NCBI RefSeq assembly: GCF_024436055.1
Contig: NZ_JANFNH010000004.1
Coordinates: 62,001 to 126,000 of the forward strand
Reading direction: 5' to 3'
Length of the DNA: 64,000 nucleotides
Source of the DNA: Streptantibioticus rubrisoli
GTDB lineage: Bacteria; Actinomycetota; Actinomycetes; Streptomycetales; Streptomycetaceae
Shown here: in pieces, positions 55,547 to 63,321 of the stretch
Layout of the letters: each line of letters begins with the position of its first letter
Position numbering within the stretch: the first letter of the stretch is position 1
Notes under the pieces: model-generated
What the model was told of the DNA's origin: nothing
The model's input: only the letters and a program-made list of their open reading frames with translations
Database searches by the model: none
Made by a program: the position numbers and the translations under genes

Positions 55547-56458
55547 GTGGAAATACGCCAGCTCCAGTACTTCACCGCTGTCGCCGAGGAGTTGCACTTC
55601 GGGCGCGCGGCGGAACGGCTGCACATCGGCCAACCCGCGGTCAGCCAGCTGATCCGCCGCCTGGAGCGCGAACTCGGCGTCGAACTCTTCGACCGTTCGT
55701 CCCGGCACGTACGGCTCACCCCCGCCGGTACCCGGCTCCTGCCGGAGGCGCGAGCGGTACTGGCCGCGGTGGCACGGGCGCGGGCGGTCGTGGCGGAGCA
55801 GTTGGCGGCGGAGCGCGACAGCCTGCGCGTCGGCACCAGCACGGGCATGGGGGAGCGGCTGGACGATGTGCTGACCGCGTTCGCCGAACTCATCCCGCAA
55901 GCCGCCGTCGAGCTGCGCTACGTGCCCACCCGGGAGCGCCTTGAACAGGTGGCGCAGGGCGTGCTGGACGCCGCGTTCGTACGCGGAGAGCAGGAGGAGG
56001 ACGAGCGGTTGCGCATCGTCCCGGTATGGCAGGAGCCGCTGCTCGCCGTCCTTCCGGCGGCGCATCCGCTCGCCGCCCGCGATGAGTTGCCGCTGGCGGA
56101 GCTGGCCGCGCTGCCGCTGCGGCTGACCCCGCGCCGCAACAACCCACCCCTGGTGGACCTGGTGTTGTCCGCGTGCCGTGCCGCGGGCTTCGAGCCGGTA
56201 CCGGGACCACCCAGTACCGCACTGCAGGACACCCTGACGGCGATCGGCTCCGGCACACCCATGTGGACCGTTGTGTACGCCGCGCACGCGGCCCAGTTGA
56301 GGGCCTCAAGGGTGGCGTTCGTGCCGTTCCGCGTGCCGGGATTGACGATCACCACCTCACTCGCGCTGCACCGCTCCCGGCCACCACGGCTTGCGCGGGA
56401 ACTGCTGGAGGCGTGTGCACGGGCGCGGGTGCGGTGGACCGGCGATCACGTTCGCTGA
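55547..56458 (+). CDS. LysR-family transcriptional regulator
   Basis: A 303-residue LTTR. The HTH region is MEIRQLQYFTAVAEELHFGR then AAERLHIGQPAVSQLIRRLE, with the remaining residues forming the two-lobed effector domain. The GTG start has AAGGAC upstream. The neighbouring targets could be the divergent Nudix gene or the downstream tautomerase gene, 115 bp away. The effector is unknown. Confidence 0.92.
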   Translation: MEIRQLQYFTAVAEELHFGRAAERLHIGQPAVSQLIRRLERELGVELFDRSSRHVRLTPAGTRLLPEARAVLAAVARARAVVAEQLAAERDSLRVGTSTGMGERLDDVLTAFAELIPQAAVELRYVPTRERLEQVAQGVLDAAFVRGEQEEDERLRIVPVWQEPLLAVLPAAHPLAARDELPLAELAALPLRLTPRRNNPPLVDLVLSACRAAGFEPVPGPPSTALQDTLTAIGSGTPMWTVVYAAHAAQLRASRVAFVPFRVPGLTITTSLALHRSRPPRLARELLEACARARVRWTGDHVR

Positions 56459-56573
56459 TCGCAGTGAGTGGCGGATGCGCCTTGGTGCGGGTCGCCCGCC
56501 GCGGTGAACTGGGGACATGCCGGTGAGCGGTCCGGAACGGCCGGACCCCGCCGGGGAGTTGAAGGAGTGCGTC

Positions 56574-56756
56574 ATGCCCAACGTCATCGTGCAGCAGGGT
56601 CCCCGCAGCGTCGAGCTCAAGCGCGACCTGGTCCGCCGGATCACCGACGCGTTCGTCGACGCCTACCAGATTCCGGTCGACACCGTGTCTGTCTGGATCC
56701 AGGAGACCCCGGCCGACAGCTGGGGCTCGGGTGGGAAGCTCACCGCCGACAAGTGA
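56574..56756 (+). CDS. 4-oxalocrotonate tautomerase-family protein
   Basis: A 60-residue subunit. After removal of Met the catalytic Pro1 is exposed (MPNVIVQQGPRS), with K16 and R-rich helix residues (LKRDLVRRITDAF) as expected. VSVWIQETPADSWGSGGK matches the family C-terminus. It catalyses keto-enol tautomerisation or acts as a related dehalogenase/hydratase. AAGGAG precedes the ATG at correct spacing. It is encoded alone, after a LysR gene and before a strong terminator. Confidence 0.93.
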   Translation: MPNVIVQQGPRSVELKRDLVRRITDAFVDAYQIPVDTVSVWIQETPADSWGSGGKLTADK

Positions 56757-56768
56757 GGCCGCTCATCG

Positions 56769-56814
56769 GAACGGGTCCGTTCGCCTGATCTCCATCAGGT
56801 TGGCGGACCCGTTC
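56769..56814. terminator. Hairpin after the tautomerase gene
   Basis: GAACGGGTCCG (56769-56779) pairs with CGGACCCGTTC (56804-56814), with an inner CCTGAT/ATCAGG stem and CTCC loop. It separates the convergent tautomerase and RNase genes. Confidence 0.75.
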
Positions 56815-56837
56815 GGGCGTGTGGGGGGACAGGGGGT

Positions 56838-57272
56838 TCAGCAGCTCGGGTCGATCTGGCTGAACGAGGAGTAGTGGTCGGCGGTGTAGTAGTCCGTGCC
56901 GTCGTCACCGGTGACGATGCGGCGGGCGCCACGGGTGCTCACGCCGGGGGTGATGACGGTGTACGCGTGGTAGTAGCCGTACGACTCCGACGGGAGGACG
57001 CCCTCCCGGTTGTCGAAGACCTCACCGTCCTTGGAGAACGGGAACGGCCCGCCCTGGGCGATCAGGTTGAGCGTGTCGTCGGCCTGGCTGGGCAGGGCGG
57101 ACTGGCACACGGTGCCGACGTCGAAGGGCTGTACGGCCAGGGCCGAGGCGGCGGGCGCGGCGGTGGCGGCCTGCGCGGGTCCGGCCAGCGCGGTGGCGGG
57201 GCCGATAATGATCGTTCCGGCGAGGATCATCGCGGAACCACGAGAAAGCAACGCGCGTAGAGGCATTCGCAT
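56838..57272 (-). CDS. Secreted RNase Sa-type ribonuclease with catalytic Glu replaced by Ala
   Basis: A 144-residue precursor. A signal peptide (MRMPLRALLSRGSAMILAG...) precedes a mature domain closely similar to guanyl-specific RNase Sa: GTVCQSALPSQADDTLNLIA, FPFSKDGEVFDNREGVLPSE and the two Cys of the single disulphide (VCQ and DPSC). Arg (TRGARRIVTG) and His (ADHYSSF) of the active site are kept. The general-base Glu of the YYHEYTV motif is Ala (SYGYYHAYTVITPG, codon GCG instead of GAG). Cleavage should be strongly impaired. No barstar-like inhibitor gene is adjacent. Starts at 57272 and 57266 are both possible. Confidence 0.9.
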   Translation of the reverse strand: MRMPLRALLSRGSAMILAGTIIIGPATALAGPAQAATAAPAASALAVQPFDVGTVCQSALPSQADDTLNLIAQGGPFPFSKDGEVFDNREGVLPSESYGYYHAYTVITPGVSTRGARRIVTGDDGTDYYTADHYSSFSQIDPSC

Positions 57273-57669
57273 ATGGCCAGTGTGGTGTGGCGTATGCGTG
57301 ACGTGAAAGTGTCTCGCGGGAGGATTCACTTGACGTTTACCTGACAACTCTGCGGCGTGGTCGACATGTGGCGGAACCGTGTTGACCAGGTGTCCGGCAG
57401 GTGGCCTGACGGTAAGCCGGATCGAACGGCTCCGCTTGAGCCGTGGCGAACGTACACCGATTCGGACATCGGGTCAGGTATCGGCGCGGCTGATCTTGCG
57501 CGTGGTTGGGTGATGCGCGTCAGCCATGTGGGCTGTGTCGAAGGGCGGCTTCTCGCCAGCGCTTACTCCGGTGACGGGGTCCGGCGCCTTGAACAGGCCG
57601 CGATCCAGGCGGAGTTCGCCATGCGGCCCTCATGTGGTCTGAACGGAAGATCGGAGGGAGGCTCCGGGG
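57273..57669. other. 397-bp stretch without a supported gene
   Basis: Reading frames here lack a ribosome-binding site and coding-like composition. The part next to the RNase gene is relatively AT-rich and should hold its promoter (TTGTCAGG, read leftward, as a possible -35). A small hairpin, ACGGCTC/GAGCCGT with a five-base loop, lies at 57426-57444. I see nothing else in it. Confidence 0.5.
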
Positions 57670-58443
57670 TCAGTCGAGCCGTACCGCCAGCTTGTCCAAC
57701 GCCTCCAGCAGCGCGGGCAGTTCGGGCCCCCGCCCGATCGGCAGTACCTCGCCCGGCTCCTCGTCCAGCAGCACGAAGGCGATGTCGTCCGTCCTGGCGA
57801 CCATGCTCCAACCCGGCCCGTCCACGCGCAGCGACCGCGCCCCGCCCTCCGCGTAGGAGGACCGGATGCGTCCTGGCGGTGGTGGGTCGTCCGTGTACGC
57901 CTCGGCCTCCGCGAGCACCCGGCGTACCGCGGGATGGCCGTCGCCCTCGCCCGGTGCCGCGAAGTCCTTCGCGTCGTCCACCTGTGCCCGCCAGGTGCGC
58001 CACTGCAGTGCGACCTCGTCGGCGCCCAGACGGCGTTGGGCGGGCCCCCACCGCTCGGTGTCCGGCGGCGTGAGCGGCGGACGGCCGCCCTCCTCCTCCG
58101 GTGGGTCGTGCGGCTCGGGCAGTCCGGGCGCCGCGACGGCCAGCGCGAGCGGCCAACCGGGCAGCGAGTCGATGATGTCCCGTTCGCCGGGCGACAGGTC
58201 GTACGGCAGTCCGCAGTCCCAGGTGGCGATGGCCAGCGCGACCAGCGCGGTGTCCCGGGTCACGACCGTCCACCGCGCACCGTTGCCGTCCTGGCCCAGC
58301 ACGAGCCCGTAGCCTCGGGTGACCGGCCGCAGATCCAGCGCCGCGCAGGCCGCCGGGTAGTCGTCGCCAAGCGCGCCGGGGAACTGCGCGGGCGTCAACA
58401 GCACGGCCGTCAGCACATAGAGCGCGTCGTCGTCTCCGGACAC
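57670..58443 (-). CDS. Hypothetical protein, DUF-type, unknown function
   Basis: A 257-residue acidic protein with no signal peptide, membrane span or catalytic motif that I recognise. It has Trp-rich segments (VALQWRTWRAQVDDAKDF, WDCGLPYDLSPGERD), a Pro/Glu-rich middle (about 110-135) and a C-terminus ending ALDKLAVRLD. Codon bias is typical, so it is real. The start is taken as GTG 58443 because CGGGAGA lies six bases upstream. GTG 58488 would add 15 Arg-rich residues. It is divergent from the frameshifted zinc-ribbon gene. Confidence 0.7.
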   Translation of the reverse strand: MSGDDDALYVLTAVLLTPAQFPGALGDDYPAACAALDLRPVTRGYGLVLGQDGNGARWTVVTRDTALVALAIATWDCGLPYDLSPGERDIIDSLPGWPLALAVAAPGLPEPHDPPEEEGGRPPLTPPDTERWGPAQRRLGADEVALQWRTWRAQVDDAKDFAAPGEGDGHPAVRRVLAEAEAYTDDPPPPGRIRSSYAEGGARSLRVDGPGWSMVARTDDIAFVLLDEEPGEVLPIGRGPELPALLEALDKLAVRLD

Positions 58444-58592
58444 CTGAGTCTCCCGGTCGTGGTCCGTCCGCCAGAGTCGTGCGCGCACCTTAACCAGCAG
58501 GTAACGGCGGAGTCGAGGGTTAATGCGCCGCCTTACGCGCCCCCAGGGAAACCGTTCGCCCCTCGTGTCCCGCCACGGCTACCCTGCCGGTC

Positions 58593-58923
58593 ATGCCGCG
58601 CCGTAGCCACTTCGTCTGCCTGCCGTGCCGGGTCTGTGTCAAGAAGGCACCCGACCGCGGGTGGGCGCGCCACGGCGGCTGTCCGCGTTGCGGCGCCGAA
58701 CTGATCGACGCGGGCACCGCGTTCGCCGCGCCGCTCGGACGCCGCCGCCTGGCGGGCGCTGGCCGCCGTACTCCAAGCGGGCCTGCGCTTCCATACCTCG
58801 GACTGCCTCGGGAGCGGCCCCGGCTACCGTCCGCGCACCCCGCGCGAGGTGCGTGTCCGGCTCGCCCACGCCGCCGCCACCGGTACGCCGGTGGCCCGGG
58901 CCCTGGCCTGCCGGGAGCCGTGA
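58593..58923 (+). pseudogene. Frameshifted small zinc-ribbon protein gene
   Basis: The first frame encodes MPRRSHFVCLPCRVCVKKAP, then GGCPRCGAELIDAGTAF, a CxxC...CxxC zinc ribbon. Around 58731-58738 coding character switches to the +1 frame, which continues DAAAWRALAAVLQAGLRFHT, then PGYRPRTPREVRVRLAHAA, and ends at TGA 58921. GC at third positions is high in the first frame before the switch and in the second after it, and low otherwise. The joined product (about 109 residues) matches my memory of a conserved Streptomyces protein. One extra base, a sequencing error or a programmed shift would explain it. Confidence 0.7.
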
Positions 58924-58927
58924 GGCG

Positions 58928-59542
58928 TCACTCGCCCAGCCGGACGGCCAGCGCGAGGTAGCGCTCCTCGGCGTCGTCGTACTCGGTCAGCCGCCAGCCC
59001 GTGGCGGCCAGCAGCGGGCGCAGGTTGGGTTCCGCGCGTACGTCGTCGTCGGACAGGCGGTGTCCGCGGCGGGCGGCCAGAGGGGCGCGGCCGATGGGAT
59101 GGAAGAGGGCGAGCCGGGCGCCGGGGCGGCAGACCCGGGCGAACTCCCGCAGCCCGGCGGCCGGATCGGGCAGATGGTGCACGAGCCCGGCGGCGAAGAC
59201 CGCGTCCAGGCAGCCGTCGCGCAGTGGCAGCCGGGCCGCGTCCGCCTCCACCAGCAGCGCGGCGCTGTCGCGCCCGGCCCGTACGGCGGCGCGGAGCATC
59301 TCGGGGGTGAGGTCGGCGCCGATGACCGTGCCGTGCGGGCCGACGGCGGCGCGCAGGGCGGGCAGCGCGCGGCCGGTCCCGCAGCCCGCGTCGAGCGCCG
59401 ACTGACCGGCGCGCAACCCGAGTTCGGCGACGCCCGCCTGGTAAGCGGGTGTGTCGTCCGGGTACTTGCTGTCCCAGGTGTCGGCTTTGCCGCCGAAGAA
59501 TGCCCGAACGCTCGCCGGGTCGTTGTTCATGTCGTGCGGCAT
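58928..59542 (-). CDS. Class I SAM-dependent methyltransferase
   Basis: A 204-residue methyltransferase (Methyltransf_11 type). Motif I is ALDAGCGTGRALPAL, motif II GADLTPEML, then LPLRDGCLDAVFAAGLVHHL. The N-terminal SVRAFFGGKADTWDSKYPDD resembles UbiE/arsenite-methyltransferase-like enzymes. The substrate is unknown. ATG 59542 has GAGGAG upstream, and ATG 59530 is an alternative. It ends five bases after the frameshifted gene and is divergent from the conservon. Confidence 0.9.
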   Translation of the reverse strand: MPHDMNNDPASVRAFFGGKADTWDSKYPDDTPAYQAGVAELGLRAGQSALDAGCGTGRALPALRAAVGPHGTVIGADLTPEMLRAAVRAGRDSAALLVEADAARLPLRDGCLDAVFAAGLVHHLPDPAAGLREFARVCRPGARLALFHPIGRAPLAARRGHRLSDDDVRAEPNLRPLLAATGWRLTEYDDAEERYLALAVRLGE

Positions 59543-59649
59543 GGCGGTCGGCTCCTCACGGTCGGCGGCGGGCCTCATGCTGTCATGATCACGCGCCACC
59601 CGAACACGTTCGGGCGGGTGTGACGGGTCCTGCCGACGAGACGCTCAGT

Positions 59650-59663
59650 TGTGACATGTCACA
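59650..59663. promoter_or_regulatory. Perfect 14-bp palindrome upstream of the conservon
   Basis: TGTGACATGTCACA is fully self-complementary and lies in the 294-bp divergent region between the methyltransferase gene and cvnA. Its TGTGA/TCACA halves resemble Crp/FNR-type half-sites but with a four-base spacer. The regulator is unknown. The rest of this gap shows nothing further. Confidence 0.5.
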
Positions 59664-59836
59664 GTCGCCGGGTCCGCCGGGGGAGCGCGTACCAGACTGT
59701 GCGGGTCCCGCACCGGACCCGGTGCCGCACGCGGTACCCCGGCCTGTGTCGGGTCTGTGATGAACCCGCGAAGAACCCGTGGGGCGGCGGCTCCGCTCGT
59801 TCCGCGTGCCATCAGCGACCGAGGATCCTCCCGACC

Positions 59837-62305
59837 ATGCGCCTGCGCCCCCGCACCATCCGCACGCAGCTCCTGGTACTGCTCCTCGTGCCCATGGTCT
59901 CGCTCGCCGCCCTGTGGACGTACAGCTCCTTCACCACCGTCCGCGGCGCCTGGGCGCTCATCCGGGTCTCCGCGGCGTACCGCTACTACGGCACGCCGAC
60001 CGCCGAACTCGTCGAGGGACTTGAACAGGAGCGTCGCACCGCCGTGGAATACGTGGCCTCCGGCGGTACCAGGGGCCGCCCGGAACTGGCCGCGGCGCAA
60101 CGGGTGACCGACCAGCGCCTCGCCGTGCTGCGCGACCACACCCGGTGGCGCCGTCACAGCCCCACCCTGACCGCCGACCAGAAGGCGCGCGTCGACGACC
60201 TGCTCAAGGGCGTGGACGGACTGGACCGGTTACGTGAACAGGTCACCGTCCGGCGCACCAACTGGTCGCAGATCCTTGATCGTTACTCGGCGGTGATCGC
60301 CCCCGCCTTCCGGCTGTGCGGTTCGCTGACCGAACTCCAGACCGGGGAGGTGGCCCGGATGGGCGCGGTGGTGGTCGAACTCGCCAGGGCCCGCGAACTG
60401 CTCTCCCGCGAGGACGCCATGGTGGCCGGCGGTCGTGCCGCCAACGGCATGACCGAGGGGCAGTACCGCGACCTGATCGGCACCATCGACGGCCGCCAAC
60501 TGCTGCACGAGATCTACGCACCGGAACTGCCGCCCGCCGACAGTGCGAAGCTCCAGGAGTTCGAGAACGGCAGCGTCGGCTGGTCCCTGTACTCCCTTGA
60601 GGAGTCGGCCCGCACCGCGACCCCGTTGACCGTCGCCACCGGGTTCGGTGTCCAGCAGTGGCGGCAGACCGCCAACGCCGCCCTGGCGCAGCTGGAGACC
60701 ATCGACGACCAGGCCGCCCGGCACGTCGGCGACGAGGCCCACACCCAGGGCATGACCGTGCTGGCCAAGGCCGCGGGCGTCAGCCTCGCCGGGCTGGGCG
60801 CGGTCATCGGCTCACTGCTGATCTCGCTGCGGATCAGCCGCCAGATCGCCGGGCGGCTCACCGCGTTGCGGGACGCGGCCGAGGAGTTGTCGGGCAAGCG
60901 GCTGCCGGAGGTCATGCGGCGGTTGCGGGAGGGCGTCCCCGTCGATGACGTGACCGGCTTCGCGGACACCGGGCAGTTCACCGACGACGAACTCGGCGAT
61001 GACGAGATCGGCCAGGTGGGACGGGCGTTCGGGGTGGCACAGCGGGCGGCGGTGCGCGCGGCGGTCGAACAGGCCCGGCTGCGCCGCGGGGTGTCCGCGG
61101 TCTTCACCACCCTGGCCCGGCGCAGCCAGGTGCTGCTGCACCGGCAGTTGACGCTGCTGGACGCCATGGAGCGGCGTACCGAGGATCCGGCGGAACTGGC
61201 CGACCTGTTCAGGCTCGACCATATGACGACCCGCATGCGGCGGCACGCCGAGGGCCTGCTGATCCTCTCCGGCGACGCCCCCGGGCGGGCGTGGCGGCGT
61301 CCGGTGCGGCTGGTGGAGGTCGTCCAGGCGGCGGTCGGCGAGGTGGAGGACTACCGGCGGATCGTGGTGCACCGGCTGCCCAGGGTGGCGCTGGCGGGCG
61401 GCGCGGTCGCCGATGTGCTCCATCTGCTGGCCGAGTTGATGGAGAACGCCACCGCGTTCTCACCACCGGACACCAGCGTCGAGGTCGGCTGCGAGGAGGT
61501 GCCCGACGGGCTCGCCATCCGGATCGAGGACCACGGCCTGGGCATGAGCGAGGAGCGCATCGCCGAGGCCAACCGCGAACTGCGCGTCGCCGCCGACACA
61601 GTTGACCTCCCGGAGACCGACCGGCTCGGCCTGTTCACCGTCGGACGGCTCGCGGCCCGCCACGGCGTGCGGGTCGCTCTGCACCGCGCCGACGGGCAGG
61701 GCACCGCCGCCGTCGTCCTGCTGCCCGTGGAACTGCTCGGTCCGGTCGAGGAGCACCGGGAGGAACCGGACGGTCCGCCGCAGCGGCTGGAAACGGTCGG
61801 TGTGCGCGCGGGTCGTGTGAAAGAGCGTGGCGCGGGGGAAGTTGTCGTAGGGGAGGGCGAACGCGTCGGTGGGGAGGGTGATCGCACGAGCCGCGTCAGG
61901 AACGGCGCACGCAAGGGCGGGGAGCGTCAGCCGGTGGCCGTGCCGACCGCGCCCCGGGCCAGTGCACCGGACACCCGCACCACCACCGCGGCCGGGCTTC
62001 CGCTACGGGTACCCAGGGGGCGGGCCCCCAAGCGCGGCCCGGCACGGCGACTGCACGACGAGCCGCCCACCCATGAGCGAACCGTGCACGACCACCTTGG
62101 GACGGCCGACGAGGCGTCCCAAGGGCACGGTACAGACAGGACAGTTGGGGTGGACGGGAAAGACGTGACAGTCGGGACGGACAGGGAACGATCGCCAGAG
62201 GCGGCCCGTTCCACTTACGCGGCCTACGCACGAGGCCTGGCCCGTGGGCGCTCGGGGCTGGCCGCCGCACAGAAGTCGAGAGAGGAAGACGGGGGATCAC
62301 CGTGA
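59837..62305 (+). CDS. cvnA: Conservon sensor histidine kinase-like protein CvnA (NIT domain)
   Basis: An 822-residue membrane sensor. One N-terminal span (about 8-30) is followed by an extracellular nitrate/nitrite-sensing-like domain (about 35-300), a second span (about 313-338) and a HAMP-like segment. A HATPase_c domain has N-box LLAELMENATAFS (N537) and G-box IEDHGLGMSEE. A long charged, disordered tail (about 645-822) ends before CvnB. In Streptomyces conservons CvnA works with CvnB, C and D as a membrane-associated G-protein-like system affecting development and secondary metabolism. The ATG at 59837 has GAGGAT upstream. The stop overlaps cvnB (GTGA). Confidence 0.92.
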   Translation: MRLRPRTIRTQLLVLLLVPMVSLAALWTYSSFTTVRGAWALIRVSAAYRYYGTPTAELVEGLEQERRTAVEYVASGGTRGRPELAAAQRVTDQRLAVLRDHTRWRRHSPTLTADQKARVDDLLKGVDGLDRLREQVTVRRTNWSQILDRYSAVIAPAFRLCGSLTELQTGEVARMGAVVVELARARELLSREDAMVAGGRAANGMTEGQYRDLIGTIDGRQLLHEIYAPELPPADSAKLQEFENGSVGWSLYSLEESARTATPLTVATGFGVQQWRQTANAALAQLETIDDQAARHVGDEAHTQGMTVLAKAAGVSLAGLGAVIGSLLISLRISRQIAGRLTALRDAAEELSGKRLPEVMRRLREGVPVDDVTGFADTGQFTDDELGDDEIGQVGRAFGVAQRAAVRAAVEQARLRRGVSAVFTTLARRSQVLLHRQLTLLDAMERRTEDPAELADLFRLDHMTTRMRRHAEGLLILSGDAPGRAWRRPVRLVEVVQAAVGEVEDYRRIVVHRLPRVALAGGAVADVLHLLAELMENATAFSPPDTSVEVGCEEVPDGLAIRIEDHGLGMSEERIAEANRELRVAADTVDLPETDRLGLFTVGRLAARHGVRVALHRADGQGTAAVVLLPVELLGPVEEHREEPDGPPQRLETVGVRAGRVKERGAGEVVVGEGERVGGEGDRTSRVRNGARKGGERQPVAVPTAPRASAPDTRTTTAAGLPLRVPRGRAPKRGPARRLHDEPPTHERTVHDHLGTADEASQGHGTDRTVGVDGKDVTVGTDRERSPEAARSTYAAYARGLARGRSGLAAAQKSREEDGGSP

Positions 62306-62727
62306 ACAGTGCCACCACCTCGGGGGACCGGGCCGGACTCGGTTGGCTGCTGGACGACTTGACCGATCGCGTCGAGTCCGTCAAGCACGCCCTGGTCCTG
62401 TCTAGCGACGGGCTGGTGACGGGCGCCAGCCGCGACTTGGAGGCAGCGGACGCGGAGCACCTGGCCGCGGTCTCGTCTGGGTTCCACAGCCTGGCCAAGG
62501 GCGCCGGGCTGCACTTCGGGGCCGGGGTGGTGCGTCAGACGATGGTCGAGTTCGATGGTGGATTCCTGTTCGTCACCGCCGCGGGCGACGGAAGCTGCCT
62601 GTCGGTACTGACCGGTGCCGGGGCCGACGTGGGGCAGATCGCCTACGAGATGACGCTGCTGGTGCACCGCGTCGGCGAGCATCTCGGCGTCGCTCCCCGA
62701 GCCACCGACGACCCCGCCGGGACGTGA
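62302..62727 (+). CDS. cvnB: Conservon roadblock/LC7-domain protein CvnB
   Basis: A 141-residue roadblock/LC7 (MglB-like) protein: LGWLLDDLTDRVESVKHALV, LSSDGLVTGAS and the central GGFLFVTAAGDGSCLSVLTG, given as family regions. Such proteins act as GTPase-activating or scaffold partners of the CvnD GTPase. The GTG start overlaps the cvnA stop. It is followed six bases later by cvnC. Confidence 0.94.
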   Translation: MNSATTSGDRAGLGWLLDDLTDRVESVKHALVLSSDGLVTGASRDLEAADAEHLAAVSSGFHSLAKGAGLHFGAGVVRQTMVEFDGGFLFVTAAGDGSCLSVLTGAGADVGQIAYEMTLLVHRVGEHLGVAPRATDDPAGT

Positions 62728-62733
62728 CCGCAG

Positions 62734-63135
62734 GTGGACCGGCTGCCGGGTGAATCGGGCGCGCTCTGGTACGACGACGAGGCCGGGCCGATGGTCCGCC
62801 CCTACACCGTCACCCGCGGGCGCACCCGGCCCGACGCCGCCGCGGTCGACATCGAACTGATCACGGTCCTCGCCGCCGAGCCGGGCGCCGATCCCGAGAC
62901 GTGTGGCGACGCCCTCGGCGAGGACCATCTCGCCTTGCTGCGGCGCTGCGAGGGCCATCCGCGCTCGGTCGCCGAACTGGCTTCGCAGACGGACCTTCCG
63001 GTGGCCGTGGTCCGCGTCCTGCTCGGCGACCTGCTGGATGCGGGGCGCATCCACGTGGTGTCACCGGCTGTCTCGGGCGAGGCGCCGGACGTCGGCGTGC
63101 TGCGGCATGTCATCGACGGGTTGAAGTCTCTTTAG
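62734..63135 (+). CDS. cvnC: Conservon DUF742 protein CvnC
   Basis: A 133-residue DUF742 protein with VRPYTVTRGRTRP near the start and the winged-helix-like CEGHPRSVAELASQTDLPVA then VVRVLLGDLLDAGRIHV. It is the standard third member of a conservon. The fourth member, a CvnD Ras-like GTPase with a GxxGxGKT P-loop, normally follows within a few bases. Here a 186-bp gap and an unrelated DUF6397 gene follow instead. The start is GTG. Confidence 0.93.
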   Translation: MDRLPGESGALWYDDEAGPMVRPYTVTRGRTRPDAAAVDIELITVLAAEPGADPETCGDALGEDHLALLRRCEGHPRSVAELASQTDLPVAVVRVLLGDLLDAGRIHVVSPAVSGEAPDVGVLRHVIDGLKSL

Positions 63136-63218
63136 GCGCAGGGCGTTCGGCCGTGTCAGCGAAGCTGTCGCCTGCCCGTTCGCAAGCGTCTCCCCCTTCG
63201 GGTCGCGCCGGATCCGAG

Positions 63219-63278
63219 TTATCCACAGGCTCACTCCACTGTCCGTACGTCGGTCTATCGTGATTACTGACAGTGATC
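63219..63278. promoter_or_regulatory. Promoter region of the DUF6397 gene with DnaA-like box and inverted repeat
   Basis: TTATCCACA at 63219-63227 matches a DnaA box. GATTACTG-A-CAGTGATC at 63262-63278 is an inverted repeat with one mismatch, placed 43 bp before the next start codon. TATCGT just before it could be a -10 element. A single DnaA-like box is weak evidence for DnaA control. Confidence 0.35.
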
Positions 63279-63321
63279 GACGGGTCGGTCGGAAGTGGCC
63301 GGACTAGAAGGGGGAGTCGTC

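Noticed and set aside
54878-56287. 469-residue minus-strand frame spanning the Nudix and LysR genes
   Set aside because: Only the part from ATG 55426 downward matches a protein family. The upstream part is the antisense of the LysR gene.
57357-58073. Long plus-strand frame starting in the gap after the RNase gene
   Set aside because: No Shine-Dalgarno sequence and mixed composition. Its second half is the mirror of the hypothetical gene at 57670-58443.
63219-63227. DnaA box considered as part of a replication origin
   Set aside because: It is single. There is no cluster of boxes, no dnaA/dnaN neighbourhood and no AT-rich unwinding region.
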